This document shows, one piece after another, positions 36,480 to 45,033 of a DNA stretch of 64,000 nt (positions are counted from its first letter, which is position 1; every line of letters begins with the position of its first letter). The notes under the pieces were generated by a model. That model had not been told where the DNA came from. It made no database searches and saw nothing but the letters and a program-made list of their open reading frames with translations. A program made the position numbers and the translations under genes. Source of the DNA: Aquimarina sp040786285 (GTDB lineage Bacteria > Bacteroidota > Bacteroidia > Flavobacteriales > Flavobacteriaceae); NCBI RefSeq assembly GCF_040786285.1, contig NZ_JBFMKQ010000004.1, positions 496,001 through 560,000 of the forward strand. The letters are read 5' to 3'.

Positions 36480-37538
36480 TTAAGTTTTTTGTTCCTTGTT
36501 AAAGTACACAAGGTAGTAATACATTTGTTTTTCTTCATCCCAGCCTTTTTCGACAAATTTTTCTGCAGACTCTGGGTTTATGAAATCCATTTTGATCTGA
36601 ACGTTAGTATCCAGGTTGATTACGTTTTTCATTTTTTTACGAGCAGCAGTAACCGCGTTATTGGCAATAGGGAAGTTGGTAAGATCCTCAATCTGATATT
36701 TAGGTGCTTTTTCTACTTTATAATGTTTAAACTCGGGTATTAAATCTGGATTGTCGATTACATCATTTAAAAAAGCGGTTTCTTCAAACTCATCATTTTT
36801 TGCAAAGTGATTTACCGCACGGTTCATAAACATCACTTCTTCTTTTTTATCTTCTGCTGGTAACACTACATCTTTTGCAAAATCCTGGCAGAATTTCATA
36901 TACTTTTTAGTGTAAAAGTTTTCATCTGCAAAAGCTTCAACGCCAAGGAAATTTTCTAACCAATATTTGGTATCATATCGATTAGAATCAACAGAAAGAA
37001 CTTTATACCCTTCCTCTTTTTTGTGATTAAAAACGAGACATCCTTTATCTAGCTTGTTAAGGTTAACGCCTTGCTGAATTAGTAATTCGATATCAGACTC
37101 TTTTTCTTCAAACTGAAGAAAATCATGCTTCAATTCGGATTTAAAAATCCCAATGGCAGCAACTTTTTCATTATCAATAGTTACATTGTCTAGATACGTG
37201 ACGTATACTTCTCCGCTTTTAATATGTGGATGATTAGATTGCTCATAAAGTAATGATGCAATTCGCTTTGATTTTTCATGAACCGAAGATGGATTCTCAA
37301 AAATTTCGGTTACAATCTTATATAATGGATTAAATTCTATATCTACTTCATTCGCAAATTGAAAATAATTTTCTTCTTTCTCTCTAAAAGGTTTAAAGAA
37401 ATATTCTTTCAGAATAGCAGTAAGTTCATCATTAACCTGGTATGGTGATTCTGATAGAAATATACTTTCGCCTTTGTTCTTGTTTCCAACCTTGTGAACA
37501 GAAAGCGATTCGATTTGGGTACTATATAGGTTAATCAT
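36480..37538 (-). CDS. 37-kDa nucleoid-associated protein (NdpA/YejK-like)
   Basis: 352 residues. Family signs: MINLYSTQIESLSVHKVGNKNKGE at the start, LSESPYQVNDELTAILKEYFFKPF, then VYVTYLDNVTIDNEKVAAIGIFKSE and the late NFIxN-like segment. The family was found bound to bacterial nucleoids; its molecular activity is not known. It is notable for a Bacteroidota copy to be in an operon with a TauE permease, but the link may be fortuitous. Confidence 0.85.
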   Translation of the reverse strand: MINLYSTQIESLSVHKVGNKNKGESIFLSESPYQVNDELTAILKEYFFKPFREKEENYFQFANEVDIEFNPLYKIVTEIFENPSSVHEKSKRIASLLYEQSNHPHIKSGEVYVTYLDNVTIDNEKVAAIGIFKSELKHDFLQFEEKESDIELLIQQGVNLNKLDKGCLVFNHKKEEGYKVLSVDSNRYDTKYWLENFLGVEAFADENFYTKKYMKFCQDFAKDVVLPAEDKKEEVMFMNRAVNHFAKNDEFEETAFLNDVIDNPDLIPEFKHYKVEKAPKYQIEDLTNFPIANNAVTAARKKMKNVINLDTNVQIKMDFINPESAEKFVEKGWDEEKQMYYYLVYFNKEQKT

Positions 37539-37608
37539 AATTCTAAGTTTAAAAGCTACAAAGTAGCAGTGTTACATTGTGTGTTTGTGGTTATTTTATT
37601 TTGGGATT

Positions 37609-38124
37609 TTAATTCCAATGCTCATCAAATCCAAGATCGTCATATTCATCAAGATCCATAAAACCTTCTTCTTCACCTTCATCAAAATCATTAGTGTCAT
37701 CAGCCTTAAATTCTTTGTCAGGTGCTTCATCTGGTAATTGCCCATGAACGAACATTATGTTAGGGTATTCCATACCACTTTCATACTCTGCAATTTCTGC
37801 TAATTCAACCAGAAATGTCCACATGCTTAAGAAATCATAAATATAAATTAGTCTTGGAGAGGCTTCATGAACGACATCAATAAGAGTGGTTTCATTCATT
37901 AATTTAACTGCCTGGCTTCCGTCGCTCATGTCAAATAATGAAATTTCTTCGCCTTGATTCCATTCATCATCACTTATATAAAAAGAAGCCATTTCTGTGC
38001 CATCAAAACCGAAGGATTGAGTAATCACATTATGAAATTGCTCTAATGTAGCATCTTGCTCTATTTCAATATCTCTAAATACATCTTCTTCGGTATCTAG
38101 TATAATTCTGAAACGGTAAATCAT
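37609..38124 (-). CDS. pRiA4b ORF3-family protein
   Basis: 171 residues. MIYRFRIILDTEEDVFRDIEIEQDATLEQFHNVI and GFDGTEMASFYISDDEW are the typical opening of the plasmid pRiA4b ORF-3/IS1096 TnpR-like family, which despite its name is a chromosomal protein of unknown function here. The last 40 residues are almost wholly acidic (many Asp/Glu), which may mimic nucleic acid. A -7 box lies 20 bases upstream. No transposase is near. Confidence 0.85.
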   Translation of the reverse strand: MIYRFRIILDTEEDVFRDIEIEQDATLEQFHNVITQSFGFDGTEMASFYISDDEWNQGEEISLFDMSDGSQAVKLMNETTLIDVVHEASPRLIYIYDFLSMWTFLVELAEIAEYESGMEYPNIMFVHGQLPDEAPDKEFKADDTNDFDEGEEEGFMDLDEYDDLGFDEHWN

Positions 38125-38144
38125 TCTTAACTATTTTGGAAATG

Positions 38145-38152
38145 CAAAGATA
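38145..38152 (-). promoter_or_regulatory. Candidate -7 element of the pRiA4b ORF3-family gene
   Basis: TATCTTTG on the minus strand, an exact TAnnTTTG, 20 bases before the ATG. Confidence 0.5.
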
Positions 38153-38166
38153 CTATAAATGCATTG

Positions 38167-39183
38167 TTATTTACTAAAACGATGTAATGAAAAAGTCATT
38201 GCACCAAGTAAGAAAAAAGCAGTAATTTGATGTAATATACCAAGTACTATGGGAACTCTATAAATTAGGGTAAAAACGCCAAGAAAAAACTGAAGACCAA
38301 CTATAATTAATAATATGTGTAACGATTTTGTTTGTAGATCACTTTTCTCGATGCGCTTACCTCGATACCATATCAATAGTATGAGCGCAACAACTATATA
38401 GGCCAGGTAACGATGTATAAACTGAACACCGCTTTTTCCTTCTACAAAATTCATTATCACCGGAGACTGTTCTATATAAACAGATTCGTGAATTAGCGCT
38501 CCGTCATTCATGAGTGGCCAATGATTATGTAATAAGCCAGCATCAAGACCTGCAACAAAAGCTCCATAAATAATCTGAATGAGGAGAATTACTAACCCCC
38601 ATCGAACTAGATTTCTAAACTTTATATCAATTACTTTTTTAGTTGGATATATGAGATCTAATGCTACCCAAAATGTATAGGCAAAGGTGATAAATGCGGC
38701 GGTTAAGTGCATTGCAAGTCTATAATGACTTACATCGGGTCTGTCAATCAACCCGCTTTTAACCATAAACCACCCAAGAAACCCCTGAAATCCCCCTAAT
38801 AACATTAATATGATGGATTTTCTTATGGTAGGCTTAGTAAGTTGTTTTCGTATTAGGAAATATAAAAATGGGATTATAAATACTACACCTATAAACCTGC
38901 CTATAACGCGATGTAGCCATTCCCAAAAGTAAATGTCTTTAAAATCCTCTAGAGTAAATTGATTATTTATCTTTTGATATTCTGGATATTGTTTATATAG
39001 CTCAAATGCATCATTCCATTCTGTTTCATTCATAGGAGGAATAGTGCCCGAAATTAATTTGTAATTAGAAATAGATAGACCAGAATGTGTAAGTCTGGTA
39101 ATGCCACCTATTACCACCATAATAAAAATTAATAAACACCCTGTGAGTAGCCAGTATATTACTTTTTTATTGTCTTTTTTCAT
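38167..39183 (-). CDS. ctaA: Heme A synthase (COX15/CtaA family)
   Basis: 338 residues, eight membrane spans. Hydroxylates and oxidises the heme O methyl group to make heme A for cytochrome oxidase. Conserved motifs: GGITRLTHSGLSISNYKLISG, FKDIYFWEWLHRVIGR (heme-ligand His), VSHYRLAMHLTAAF, VQFIHRYLAYIV and LGILHQITAFFLL. The start is 17 bases from the REP-like element, which therefore sits in its upstream region. No cta operon partners are visible beside it. Confidence 0.95.
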   Translation of the reverse strand: MKKDNKKVIYWLLTGCLLIFIMVVIGGITRLTHSGLSISNYKLISGTIPPMNETEWNDAFELYKQYPEYQKINNQFTLEDFKDIYFWEWLHRVIGRFIGVVFIIPFLYFLIRKQLTKPTIRKSIILMLLGGFQGFLGWFMVKSGLIDRPDVSHYRLAMHLTAAFITFAYTFWVALDLIYPTKKVIDIKFRNLVRWGLVILLIQIIYGAFVAGLDAGLLHNHWPLMNDGALIHESVYIEQSPVIMNFVEGKSGVQFIHRYLAYIVVALILLIWYRGKRIEKSDLQTKSLHILLIIVGLQFFLGVFTLIYRVPIVLGILHQITAFFLLGAMTFSLHRFSK

Positions 39184-39200
39184 AAATTAATTTCATTAAC

Positions 39201-39274
39201 GTCATTTCCATGAAAACGGAAATCTTTTTATGCTTCCCTCTATGTTTTTGGATTCCAGCCTACGCTGGAATGAC
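39201..39274. repeat. REP-doublet (REPIN-like) inverted pair
   Basis: Two imperfect palindromes in opposite orientation: GTCATTTCC...GGAAATC (39201-39224) and, read on the minus strand, GTCATTCCAGC-GTAG-GCTGGAATCC (39274-39250). They share the GTCATT end and a GGAAATC/GGAATCC end and are separated by a 25-base T-rich spacer. This is the layout of a REP doublet. Sequences like the second half are, from memory, among the commonest bacterial REP elements. No transposase (RAYT) gene is in the window. Confidence 0.6.
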
Positions 39275-39292
39275 AAAAAAAAGTTATTTTCA

Positions 39293-39411
39293 CCATCAAC
39301 CATCAACCATCAACCATCAACCATCAACCATCAACCATCAACCATCAACCATCAACCATCAACCATCAACCATCAACCATCAACCATCAACCATCAACCA
39401 TCAACCATCAA
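39293..39411. repeat. Tandem heptamer array, 17 copies of CCATCAA
   Basis: Seventeen perfect, head-to-tail copies of a seven-base unit (TTGATGG on the minus strand) followed by two degenerate units (CCCTCAG, CCCTAAC). It starts 18 bases after the REP doublet and overlaps the last codons and the stop of the CCA-adding enzyme gene. Confidence 0.97.
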
Positions 39412-40828
39412 CCCTCAGCCCTAACTCTTTTCCTTTACGAAGCATAAATTGATAAGCCTTATCATGCTCATTAGGGATTTCTCCTTCAAGAATTGCTTCT
39501 TTTATTGCTTCTTTTATAATTCCTATCTCCCGGGAAGGTTTTATATTAAAGGTTTCCATGATCTCTTCTCCGGTAACTGGTGGTTGAAAATTTCGGATAT
39601 GATCACGTTCTTCAACTTCTACCATTTTTTGTCTTACAATCTTAAAATTGTTGTGGTATTTCTTGAATTTTTTAGGGTTTTTAGTGGTAATGTCTGCTTC
39701 ACATAGAGTCATTAATTCCTCTATGAAATCACCTGCGTCAAATACTAATCTTCTTACTGCAGAATCAGTAACATCTGAAGCAATTACAATGGGGCGCGAA
39801 CTCATTAATACCATTTTCTGAACAAATTTCATCTTTTCATTCAGCGGCATTTTTAATCGCTTAAAGAGTTTAAATACCATTTTTGAACCTACAAATTCAT
39901 GTCCATGAAATGTCCAACCTACTTTTTTACTAAATTTTTTGGTTGGAGCTTTACCGATATCATGTAATAATGCAGCCCATCGTAACCATAAATCATCAGT
40001 ATTTTCTGAAATATTATCAACTACTTCGAGTGTATGATAAAAGTTGTCTTTGTGGCGCTGCCCTTCAATTTCATCAATACCTTTCAAGGCAATTAATTCT
40101 GGAAGAATATATGCCAAAAGCCCAGTTTTTTCAAGTAATTTAAATCCAATAGATGGTTGTTCGCTTAGCATGATTTTATGCAACTCATCTACTATTCTTT
40201 CTTTGGTAATAATCTTTATTCGATCTTTATTTTTGGTGATAGCCTTTAGGGATTTCTCTTCAATTTTAAATCCTAACTGCGTTGCAAATCGAATTGCTCT
40301 CATCATTCGCAACGGGTCATCAGAATAGGTGATGTCTGGATCTAGAGGGGTGCGAATTATCTTTGATTTTAAATCATCTAGCCCGTTAAAGGGATCTAAT
40401 AAATCTCCGAAATTTTCTGATGCTAAGTTTAGTGCAAATGCATTTATAGTAAAATCCCTCCGGTTTTGATCATCTTGTAAGCTTCCGTTTTCTACTATGG
40501 GATTACGACTATCATCAGAATAGGATTCTTTACGGGCTCCTACAAATTCTACTTCAATGTCATCGGTTTTGAGCATTGCAGTACCGTATGTTTTAAAAAC
40601 CTGTACTTTTGGCTTATCTGGTAAAAGATTTGAGACTTCTTTGGCCAGTTGTATTCCGCTCCCAATAGCAACAATGTCGATATCTTTTGCGGTTCCTCTT
40701 TGTAATATGTGATCCCTTACAAATCCTCCAATCACATAACTATCTAATTGAAGAGTTACTGCTGCTTTGGCAATAGTATTAAAAATTGGGTGTTGTAAGG
40801 CTTCTTTGTAATTTTTAGCTTCCGACAT
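39401..40828 (-). CDS. cca: CCA tRNA nucleotidyltransferase with HD domain
   Basis: 475 residues. Adds or repairs the CCA end of tRNAs. The nucleotidyltransferase head has YVIGGFVRDHILQRG and DIDIVAIGSG, then RRDFTINAFALNL, DPLRMMRAIRFATQLGF, and the C-terminal HD domain shows LRWAALLHDIGKAP and FHGHEFVGSKM. The last residues (GLRVDG) and the TGA stop are read from the heptamer array. The gene begins 8 bases after the threonylcarbamoyl-AMP synthase stop, so the two tRNA-maturation genes form an operon. Confidence 0.96.
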   Translation of the reverse strand: MSEAKNYKEALQHPIFNTIAKAAVTLQLDSYVIGGFVRDHILQRGTAKDIDIVAIGSGIQLAKEVSNLLPDKPKVQVFKTYGTAMLKTDDIEVEFVGARKESYSDDSRNPIVENGSLQDDQNRRDFTINAFALNLASENFGDLLDPFNGLDDLKSKIIRTPLDPDITYSDDPLRMMRAIRFATQLGFKIEEKSLKAITKNKDRIKIITKERIVDELHKIMLSEQPSIGFKLLEKTGLLAYILPELIALKGIDEIEGQRHKDNFYHTLEVVDNISENTDDLWLRWAALLHDIGKAPTKKFSKKVGWTFHGHEFVGSKMVFKLFKRLKMPLNEKMKFVQKMVLMSSRPIVIASDVTDSAVRRLVFDAGDFIEELMTLCEADITTKNPKKFKKYHNNFKIVRQKMVEVEERDHIRNFQPPVTGEEIMETFNIKPSREIGIIKEAIKEAILEGEIPNEHDKAYQFMLRKGKELGLRVDG

Positions 40829-40836
40829 GAATCAAT

Positions 40837-41406
40837 TTACTTCCGTATAATTTTTACAGTGCTATCACCTCCGATCTTAATAATCGAAGAAGGTTTTGCA
40901 CCTTTATTTTGCAGTGGCAAATTTACAACATAGTCTACGCCTTCCAAAATAGTGTTAGATATTTCTTCAAAATTTTTAGGAGATGGTTTACCACTAATGT
41001 TTGCAGAAGTAGATATAATGGGTCTTTTAAATTTTCGTATTAATTTTCCGCAAAAAGGATCTCTTACTACACGAATCCCTAATGTATTATCTTCTGCAAT
41101 AATATTTTCTGCAACTCGTAGTGGTCTATCATAGATTATGGTAGTCGCTTTTGTTGCATATTTAAGTATGTCGTAGGCAACTTCTGGTATTTCTTCTACG
41201 TATTGCTGCAGCATTTTAAAATCACTTACCAGACAGATCATAGTTTTACTCTCTGCTCGTTGCTTAAGTTTATATACCTTCTCTATAGCTCCTGGGTTTG
41301 TAGCATCACAACCTATACCCCACACTGTATCTGTAGGATAGAGAATAAGTCCACCTCTTTTAAGTACAGTGATTACTTTTTCTATTTCTTCTCTGTGATC
41401 AGTCAT
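40837..41406 (-). CDS. L-threonylcarbamoyladenylate synthase (Sua5/YrdC/TsaC)
   Basis: 189 residues from the ATG at 41406 (MTDHREEIEKVITVLKRGG). Upstream in-frame starts add a hydrophobic, non-family stretch and are rejected. Makes threonylcarbamoyl-AMP for tRNA t6A37 modification. Motifs: GLILYPTDTVWGIGCDA, KLKQRAESKTMICLVSD, TKATTIIYDRP, LGIRVVRDPFC and PIISTSANISGKPS. The chain stops near the end of the YrdC domain, so this is the short TsaC-type form without the extra Sua5 domain. Operon with cca. Confidence 0.93.
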   Translation of the reverse strand: MTDHREEIEKVITVLKRGGLILYPTDTVWGIGCDATNPGAIEKVYKLKQRAESKTMICLVSDFKMLQQYVEEIPEVAYDILKYATKATTIIYDRPLRVAENIIAEDNTLGIRVVRDPFCGKLIRKFKRPIISTSANISGKPSPKNFEEISNTILEGVDYVVNLPLQNKGAKPSSIIKIGGDSTVKIIRK

Positions 41407-41586
41407 TAGATTATTTTTTGCAAGTGTCAAAAATACAAAAGAACATGAAGCTTTCATCTTTATAATGGTAAAAGAATGTATTCTAATTTGGGTTATGAAT
41501 TTTATCACATGTTTTAGACCAATAAAAGTGTGTAAGGTTCATTTGTTTTATAATACTTAGTATGAGTTTTTATTGCCATGAATTCC

Positions 41587-41621
41587 CTGAAAACCAACTG
41601 TGTTTTCACTGAAAACCAACT
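41587..41621 (+). promoter_or_regulatory. 13-base direct repeat upstream of the lipoprotein promoter
   Basis: CTGAAAACCAACT occurs twice (41587-41599 and 41609-41621), 22 bases start to start, about two helical turns, ending 8 bases before the -33 TTG at 41630. The layout is that of an activator binding at about -45 to -80. Confidence 0.55.
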
Positions 41622-41629
41622 TAAGCTAC

Positions 41630-41661
41630 TTGATTTTCGATTGTAGAGTGTACTACATTTG
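41630..41661 (+). promoter_or_regulatory. Predicted promoter of the lipoprotein gene
   Basis: TTG at 41630-41632, a 21-base spacer, then TACATTTG (41654-41661), an exact TAnnTTTG. The transcript would have a leader of about 70 bases. Confidence 0.6.
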
Positions 41662-41737
41662 CCTCGAACAAAAAACAAAATAAACGGACTTTAACATCGC
41701 TTTAAAGTTTTTACTTTTTAATCTTAAACTATTAATA

Positions 41738-42697
41738 ATGAAAAAAAATGTTTTTTTACTGCTTATACTTGCAGTAACAATTTCTTGTCAAAAAGACAGT
41801 CCAGAATCTTTTACTGAAGCTACTGATCAAGAATCTAATGTTGAGTTTAGTCCGGAATTAAAATCAGGTAGATTTTCTTTTAAAAACTGGGAAGAATTTA
41901 ATGGCTTTTATATGAGTCTCGTTAATTTAGACTCAGATGAGTTGGAAGCAAAATCTTTTTACACTACCGAGAAGGATGATATGGAAATTTTACCGGCAAT
42001 TCAAGGAATTTTAAATGAAAATAATGAGTTTGAAGTTGCTGATCAAATTATCTGGTTTAACGAAGGGAATTTTTATGAATTGGATAGTGAAGTTAATGGT
42101 ATAACTCAAAAAACTTCTCCAAAAGATCTTAAAGAAATTGGTTCTGTATCTTATACGCTTGTAAATAATGGAGAAACGAGTAATGATGAAACAGAAATAG
42201 GTCTGGCAAAAACAGTTCCTGTTGCAAATCAACATCAATTTTGGAAACAAAAATATATTGAAAAGTGTGGTAGTGGTAAAACTCAAGGGAGGTCACCTAG
42301 AAAATTTAAATATGTGCATGAGGTTTTCGCACAATATTTATCCTTAGGTTATATTAGACAATATTCATTGCATCTACGTGTAAAATTAGAGTATAATTAT
42401 AGACGTAATCGTTGGAGATTATCAGGAGAGAGAAGAGAAATTAATATTAATATTACAAATAATTCCTTTTTAAGAAATCAGTTCGGACAGGTTAGTAGTT
42501 CTTATCCAAGTGATATACAACGTTCTATTGTGTTTTCTAGTGGTTGTTCTTCTCATGTAAATAGATTTCTGAATTCTGTTGAGGCTCCGGGACTTATACC
42601 TAATGCGTATTGGGATGTTAATGTAAGTGGAAGAATAGTAGAAAAAATGTTAGGTGATGATGAAAGAAATCGCTGGACAGATCGAATCTCGTGGTAG
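41738..42697 (+). CDS. Uncharacterised lipoprotein with surface-export-like signal
   Basis: 319 residues. MKKNVFLLLILAVTISC is a lipoprotein signal with Cys 17, followed directly by QKD, which matches the lipoprotein surface-export signal described in Capnocytophaga; so an outer-surface location is likely. The mature protein has an acidic N-terminal half (SPESFTEATDQESN; SFKNWEEFNGFYMS) and a basic, Arg- and Asn-rich C-terminal half (YNYRRNRWRLSGERREI) with two Cys that may form a disulfide. No family recognised. It has its own promoter with upstream direct repeats and a hairpin after it. Confidence 0.75.
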   Translation: MKKNVFLLLILAVTISCQKDSPESFTEATDQESNVEFSPELKSGRFSFKNWEEFNGFYMSLVNLDSDELEAKSFYTTEKDDMEILPAIQGILNENNEFEVADQIIWFNEGNFYELDSEVNGITQKTSPKDLKEIGSVSYTLVNNGETSNDETEIGLAKTVPVANQHQFWKQKYIEKCGSGKTQGRSPRKFKYVHEVFAQYLSLGYIRQYSLHLRVKLEYNYRRNRWRLSGERREININITNNSFLRNQFGQVSSSYPSDIQRSIVFSSGCSSHVNRFLNSVEAPGLIPNAYWDVNVSGRIVEKMLGDDERNRWTDRISW

Positions 42698-42753
42698 ATT
42701 TCATCGAGTATGAAATCAACCATTGATTACACTCAAAAATAGGCTAATTATTT

Positions 42754-42793
42754 TTTAAAGCGGAATTTCTTGTATTCGATTTTCCGCTTTAAA
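42754..42793 (+). terminator. Hairpin after the lipoprotein gene
   Basis: TTTAAAGCGGAA pairs with TTCCGCTTTAAA across a 16-base loop (42754-42765 and 42782-42793). The T-run precedes rather than follows it, so it is a weak terminator on the plus strand. Confidence 0.5.
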
Positions 42794-42844
42794 TTTAATA
42801 TGAATTCTTATCAATATAGCTTTTCTCTGTTTCTTAATTAGCTA

Positions 42845-43831
42845 TTATTTAAATTTAGGAATTGTATTTTCTGCATCAATATATTTAGGGACTTCAGGAT
42901 TTAAAGTTTCTCCCGAAATAACTTTTTTATATAACTCTAGATATTTTTCTGTCATAACTTTAGAGTTAAAATACTTTACAGCGTGATCATGACATCGTTT
43001 GGGGTTATAGTCAAATTCTTTAATAGCTTTAGCAATTTCATCAGAGCTTGTTCCTGTAAATCCAACTTCCGGGGTTATCAACTCTTCTAACGAACCGTTT
43101 TTAGTTCCAAATACGGCACAACCTGCGTACATACTTTCGGTAATTGCGATGCCAAATGGTTCGTGCCAAACTACAGGAAAAACTAAAGCTTTCGAATTCT
43201 GAGCAACTTTCATTTTCACATCATTTTCGACCATTCCGTGAAAAATGATATTTGGATTTAGAATATATTTTAACCCTCTTTTAATATTGCGAGAATCCCA
43301 TCGTTTTCCTCCCATAACGTGGAGTTTATTTCCGGATTTAAGGGCAATTTTTGCGGTTCCGAATAGATTTTTTACTTTCCAGGAGGCTTTGGCCAGAAAG
43401 TGGAGATACGTTCTTTCGCTACTCAAATCAGGATCTGGGTAATCATCCCAATCAATCCCATTATATACAAATGCAGATGAACCATATCTTTTTGCATGAT
43501 TTTTTGATACAAAAACCATGTTTTTATCTAATACTCTTTCTGGAGCCGGGTTGCCTTCCATGGTAAAAATATAAGGTTTGCCCACCGTTTCATGTAGTGA
43601 ATAAAAAAGATGAACAACATCTACATCCTCTGGTATCTGGCTCTGAAAATCTTTTTCTTCATCATAAGGTATAACAGTTGCAAAATCAGAATATGAACCT
43701 TTTTTTGTTAAAAAATACACTTCGTGTCCCATCTTAACTAACTCCTTCCCTAAACCCCAAATAACGCGCTCAGTACCTCCATATTTTTTTGCTGGGAGAG
43801 TAGCAGTTCTGTCTTCGATAAGTATTTTCAT
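42845..43831 (-). CDS. Glycosyltransferase family 4 protein
   Basis: 328 residues. N-terminal acceptor domain begins MKILIEDRTATLPAKKYGGTERVIWGLGKEL; the C-terminal sugar-nucleotide domain has the E-x7-E pattern in VWHEPFGIAITESMYAGCAVFG and LEELITPEVGF. Retaining GT-B fold enzyme. First gene of a sugar-transfer cluster but on the opposite strand and divergent from the next gene (95 bases between starts). Confidence 0.9.
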   Translation of the reverse strand: MKILIEDRTATLPAKKYGGTERVIWGLGKELVKMGHEVYFLTKKGSYSDFATVIPYDEEKDFQSQIPEDVDVVHLFYSLHETVGKPYIFTMEGNPAPERVLDKNMVFVSKNHAKRYGSSAFVYNGIDWDDYPDPDLSSERTYLHFLAKASWKVKNLFGTAKIALKSGNKLHVMGGKRWDSRNIKRGLKYILNPNIIFHGMVENDVKMKVAQNSKALVFPVVWHEPFGIAITESMYAGCAVFGTKNGSLEELITPEVGFTGTSSDEIAKAIKEFDYNPKRCHDHAVKYFNSKVMTEKYLELYKKVISGETLNPEVPKYIDAENTIPKFK

Positions 43832-43926
43832 TTTTTGTTTAAAATTTATATTAAATGTTATTTTTGTTATCCCTATTAAAAAATCTAAATTACTATATAT
43901 TTGTCGATATATCTATAAGATAATTT

Positions 43927-45033
43927 ATGAAAGTTTTACATGTCTCTGGAGCTAGAAGTTGGGGAGGAAATGAACAACAGTTATTATATTTGGTAGAGGA
44001 ACTAAACTCATACGGAGTTGAACAGTCTTTATTTTGTTTTGAAAACACTCCTTTAGTCGAAAAAATTAAGGGGCAAAATATTACTATCATTTCAATCCCT
44101 TATATAAAAGCTCGTAAGAAGGGGTATAGAAAACAATTGAAAAATGCTGTAGCGGAACACCGGTTTGATCTTCTTCATTTACACACTAGTGATGCAGTTA
44201 CAGGATATATGATAACCGACCTTTTACATAAGCTTAAAGTGAAAGCAGTTTTTTCAAAAAAAGGTATCGGAAGTAGCGTTAGCTTTTTGAGTAAGCTTAA
44301 GTATAATTATAAGAATATTCATAAGGTTTTATGTGTGTCTAAAATTGTTTCTGATTATTTTAAAGGGGTGTTGTATACTAAAAACCACACTAAGCTGTGT
44401 GTAGTTTATGATGGGGTAAAGGTGAATGATCAAAGTGAAGAGGCTATCCCGTTTCATAATATCAGAAAAGAATTGAATCTTGCTGAAGATTGTAAAATCA
44501 TTGGTAATATAGCAAACCATACTAAAGCTAAAGATCTTAAAACCTTAGTAAAGACTTTGGATATTATAGTGAATAAAGAAAATAGGAAAGACATACACTT
44601 TGTTCAGATTGGTGAGTTTTCAAAACGAACCCAAGAACTTAAAGATATGGTTTTAGAGTATGGGTTAGAAGATTATATATCGTTTATTGGTTTTAAAAAT
44701 GAAGCAGCATCAATTTTACCTCAATTTGATATATATCTTATGACATCTGAGCGAGAAGGTGGGCCGACAACAGTTTTAGAAGCATTTTATAAGAAAGTGC
44801 CTGTGGTTTCGACTAAAGTTGGGATGGTAAACGAAGCGATAGAAGATGCTGTAAATGGGTTTATTGCACCAGTTGGAGATTATGAAACACTTGGAGAAAA
44901 GATATTAATATTACTTCAGGATGATACGCTAAGAAACTCTTTTACTAAAATCTCTTTTAAAAGACTTATGGATTCTTATACCACAAAACACTTAGGGATA
45001 AACACATATAATGTATATAAAGAAGTCGTTTAA
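43927..45033 (+). CDS. Glycosyltransferase family 4 protein
   Basis: 368 residues. MKVLHVSGARSWGGNEQQLLYLVEEL opens the acceptor domain and the donor domain has IIGNIANHTKAKDLKTLVKT and TSEREGGPTTVLEAFYKKVPVVSTKVGMVNE, with the two Glu of the GT4 E-x7-E motif. Its stop overlaps the next ATG by one base (TAATG), so translation is coupled to the GT2 gene. Likely builds a lipid-linked or LPS oligosaccharide; donor and acceptor unknown. Confidence 0.9.
   Translation: MKVLHVSGARSWGGNEQQLLYLVEELNSYGVEQSLFCFENTPLVEKIKGQNITIISIPYIKARKKGYRKQLKNAVAEHRFDLLHLHTSDAVTGYMITDLLHKLKVKAVFSKKGIGSSVSFLSKLKYNYKNIHKVLCVSKIVSDYFKGVLYTKNHTKLCVVYDGVKVNDQSEEAIPFHNIRKELNLAEDCKIIGNIANHTKAKDLKTLVKTLDIIVNKENRKDIHFVQIGEFSKRTQELKDMVLEYGLEDYISFIGFKNEAASILPQFDIYLMTSEREGGPTTVLEAFYKKVPVVSTKVGMVNEAIEDAVNGFIAPVGDYETLGEKILILLQDDTLRNSFTKISFKRLMDSYTTKHLGINTYNVYKEVV

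Larger units (their letters stand above)
41407..41737. other. Divergent regulatory region
   Basis: 331 bases between the TsaC gene and the lipoprotein gene. It holds the promoter and direct repeat listed separately and otherwise nothing recognised. Confidence 0.6.

Noticed and set aside
37609..38124. Insertion-sequence passenger gene
   Set aside because: The family name mentions IS1096, but there is no transposase, no inverted ends and no target duplication around it.
39293..39411. Possible CRISPR-like array
   Set aside because: Units are seven bases with no spacers and no cas genes are near.
39293..39411. Heptamer as a phase-variation switch for cca
   Set aside because: The stop is set by the first two units, so copy-number change does not shift the frame of the enzyme.
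39210..39452. Plus-strand frame encoding repeats of INHQPST
   Set aside because: It is only the translation of the heptamer array; all three frames of a seven-base repeat read through, and it overlaps the REP element and the cca end.
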